Shown piece by piece: positions 63,541-64,000 of a DNA stretch of 64,000 nucleotides (the first letter of the stretch is position 1; each line of letters starts with the position of its first letter). Where the stretch lies: contig NZ_CP096032.1 of the NCBI RefSeq assembly GCF_023115425.1, forward strand, positions 1,860,001-1,924,000, read 5' to 3'. This DNA is from Synechococcus sp. A10-1-5-1 (GTDB taxonomy: Bacteria > Cyanobacteriota > Cyanobacteriia > PCC-6307 > Cyanobiaceae). The position numbers and the translations under genes are program-made. The notes below the pieces were generated by a model. That model worked only from the letters and a program-made list of their open reading frames with translations, was not told the DNA's origin and made no database searches.

Positions 63541-64000
63541 TCAGGCGGTTTCTCCACCCTGGCAGGAGGGGCACCAGTGGCTACTGCGCCCGCCCAACTT
63601 GTCACGCCGGATTGGCGTTCCGCAGACCCGGCAGGGTTCACCGGTGCGCCGGTACACCCAAGCGGCATTGCCGTAGTTTCCATTCGTTCCGGTCAGATCC
63701 CGGAAGTCACTGAAGGTGGTGCCGCCTGCCCCAATGCTGGTGGTCAGGACCTCCACGAGGGCGGCATGCAGGCGCTCGAGCTGCCTTGGCTTCAGTGCGC
63801 CTGCCCGCTCCTCCGGGGCAATGCGGCTCATGAATAGGGACTCATCGGCGTAGATGTTCCCGACCCCGGCCACCAGTGACTGATCCAGTAGGGCGGTCTT
63901 GATGGCGCGGTTTGATCCCTGGAGCTTCTCGCGCAGGTAGCTGGGCGTGAAGTCAGGGCTAAAGGGCTCCGGTCCCAGGCGCCTGAGTCCGGTCATCACC
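63541..64000 (-). CDS. mutM: Formamidopyrimidine-DNA glycosylase, C-terminal part (5' end outside window)
   Basis: About 153 residues of Fpg/MutM. RLGPEPFSPDF, NRAIKTALLDQSLVAGVGNIYADE (helix-two-turn-helix) and the zinc finger C-x2-C-x16-C-x2-C (PCRVCGTPI...HWCPSC). It removes oxidised purines such as 8-oxoguanine. The catalytic N-terminal Pro-Glu lies beyond the right edge. The frame is open to the last bases, so the MM near 63999 is internal. Thirteen bases separate it from mtnB. Confidence 0.92.
   Translation of the reverse strand, partial: VMTGLRRLGPEPFSPDFTPSYLREKLQGSNRAIKTALLDQSLVAGVGNIYADESLFMSRIAPEERAGALKPRQLERLHAALVEVLTTSIGAGGTTFSDFRDLTGTNGNYGNAAWVYRRTGEPCRVCGTPIRRDKLGGRSSHWCPSCQGGETA

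Overview
The window comes from a picocyanobacterium of the Synechococcus/Cyanobium group (alpha-cyanobacteria). The evidence is the mix of photosynthesis genes (psbD, psbU, ycf3, petL, crtQ, ndhO, an LhaA/PucC-type transporter), the circadian output regulator RpaA, three SLH-OprB porins of the Som type, a cyanobacterial 16S-tRNA-Ile-tRNA-Ala-23S-5S operon, and many small proteins known only from cyanobacteria (DUF751/Ycf33, DUF4346, DUF3120, CRR7-like). The DNA is GC-rich and genes are packed tightly, with frequent ATGA-type overlaps. I see no prophage, transposase or CRISPR array.

Layout. 1-5.1 kb: end of radA, ycf3, a copper-type P-ATPase, and overlapping tmk-holB. 5-8.5 kb: rpaA, tRNA-Asn, an ABC ATPase with a small partner gene, and a psbD copy with its own terminator and no psbC. 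8.5-10.1 kb: a Tat-exported multicopper oxidase. 10.18-10.44 kb: no ordinary gene, but a rod-like inverted-repeat element followed by a 17-codon ORF with a strong ribosome binding site and a terminator-like hairpin. 10.5-18 kb: a polytopic membrane protein, then a leftward operon-like run (two GT39-type glycosyltransferases, a methyltransferase-GT2 fusion, a lipid-flippase-like protein). 18-23.6 kb: three tandem porin genes whose first ~360 bp are almost identical.

23.6-42.3 kb is dense housekeeping sequence: J-domain protein, ndhO, epimerase, LpxB-like protein, SufA/IscA carrier, crtQ, SRPBCC protein, hemD, GT2-TPR, GH3 hexosaminidase, rbfA, GST, CRR7-like, aroK, a tandem-domain QueD/PTPS, a RibD-like reductase, a DUF482 acyltransferase-like protein and a B12-dependent radical SAM enzyme. 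42.4-55.5 kb carries petL, an MFS exporter, rimO, a VKOR-thioredoxin fusion, nadB, psbU, uppP, a TIGR03279 radical SAM protein, a TolC-family protein, an LhaA-like transporter and an inositol-monophosphatase-family protein.

55.5-61.6 kb is the rRNA operon with a long leader that contains two 60-bp direct repeats and a boxA-like site. 61.7-64 kb holds a CaMKII-association-domain protein, the methionine-salvage genes mtnC and mtnB, and the C-terminal part of mutM, cut by the window edge.

The most distinctive features are the porin triplet with homogenised 5' ends beside a surface-glycan-like gene cluster, the unassigned structured element at 10.18-10.44 kb, the repeated rRNA leader, and the tandem PTPS whose first domain has lost a catalytic histidine. 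All functional calls come from reading motifs and recalling families; no database search was run.
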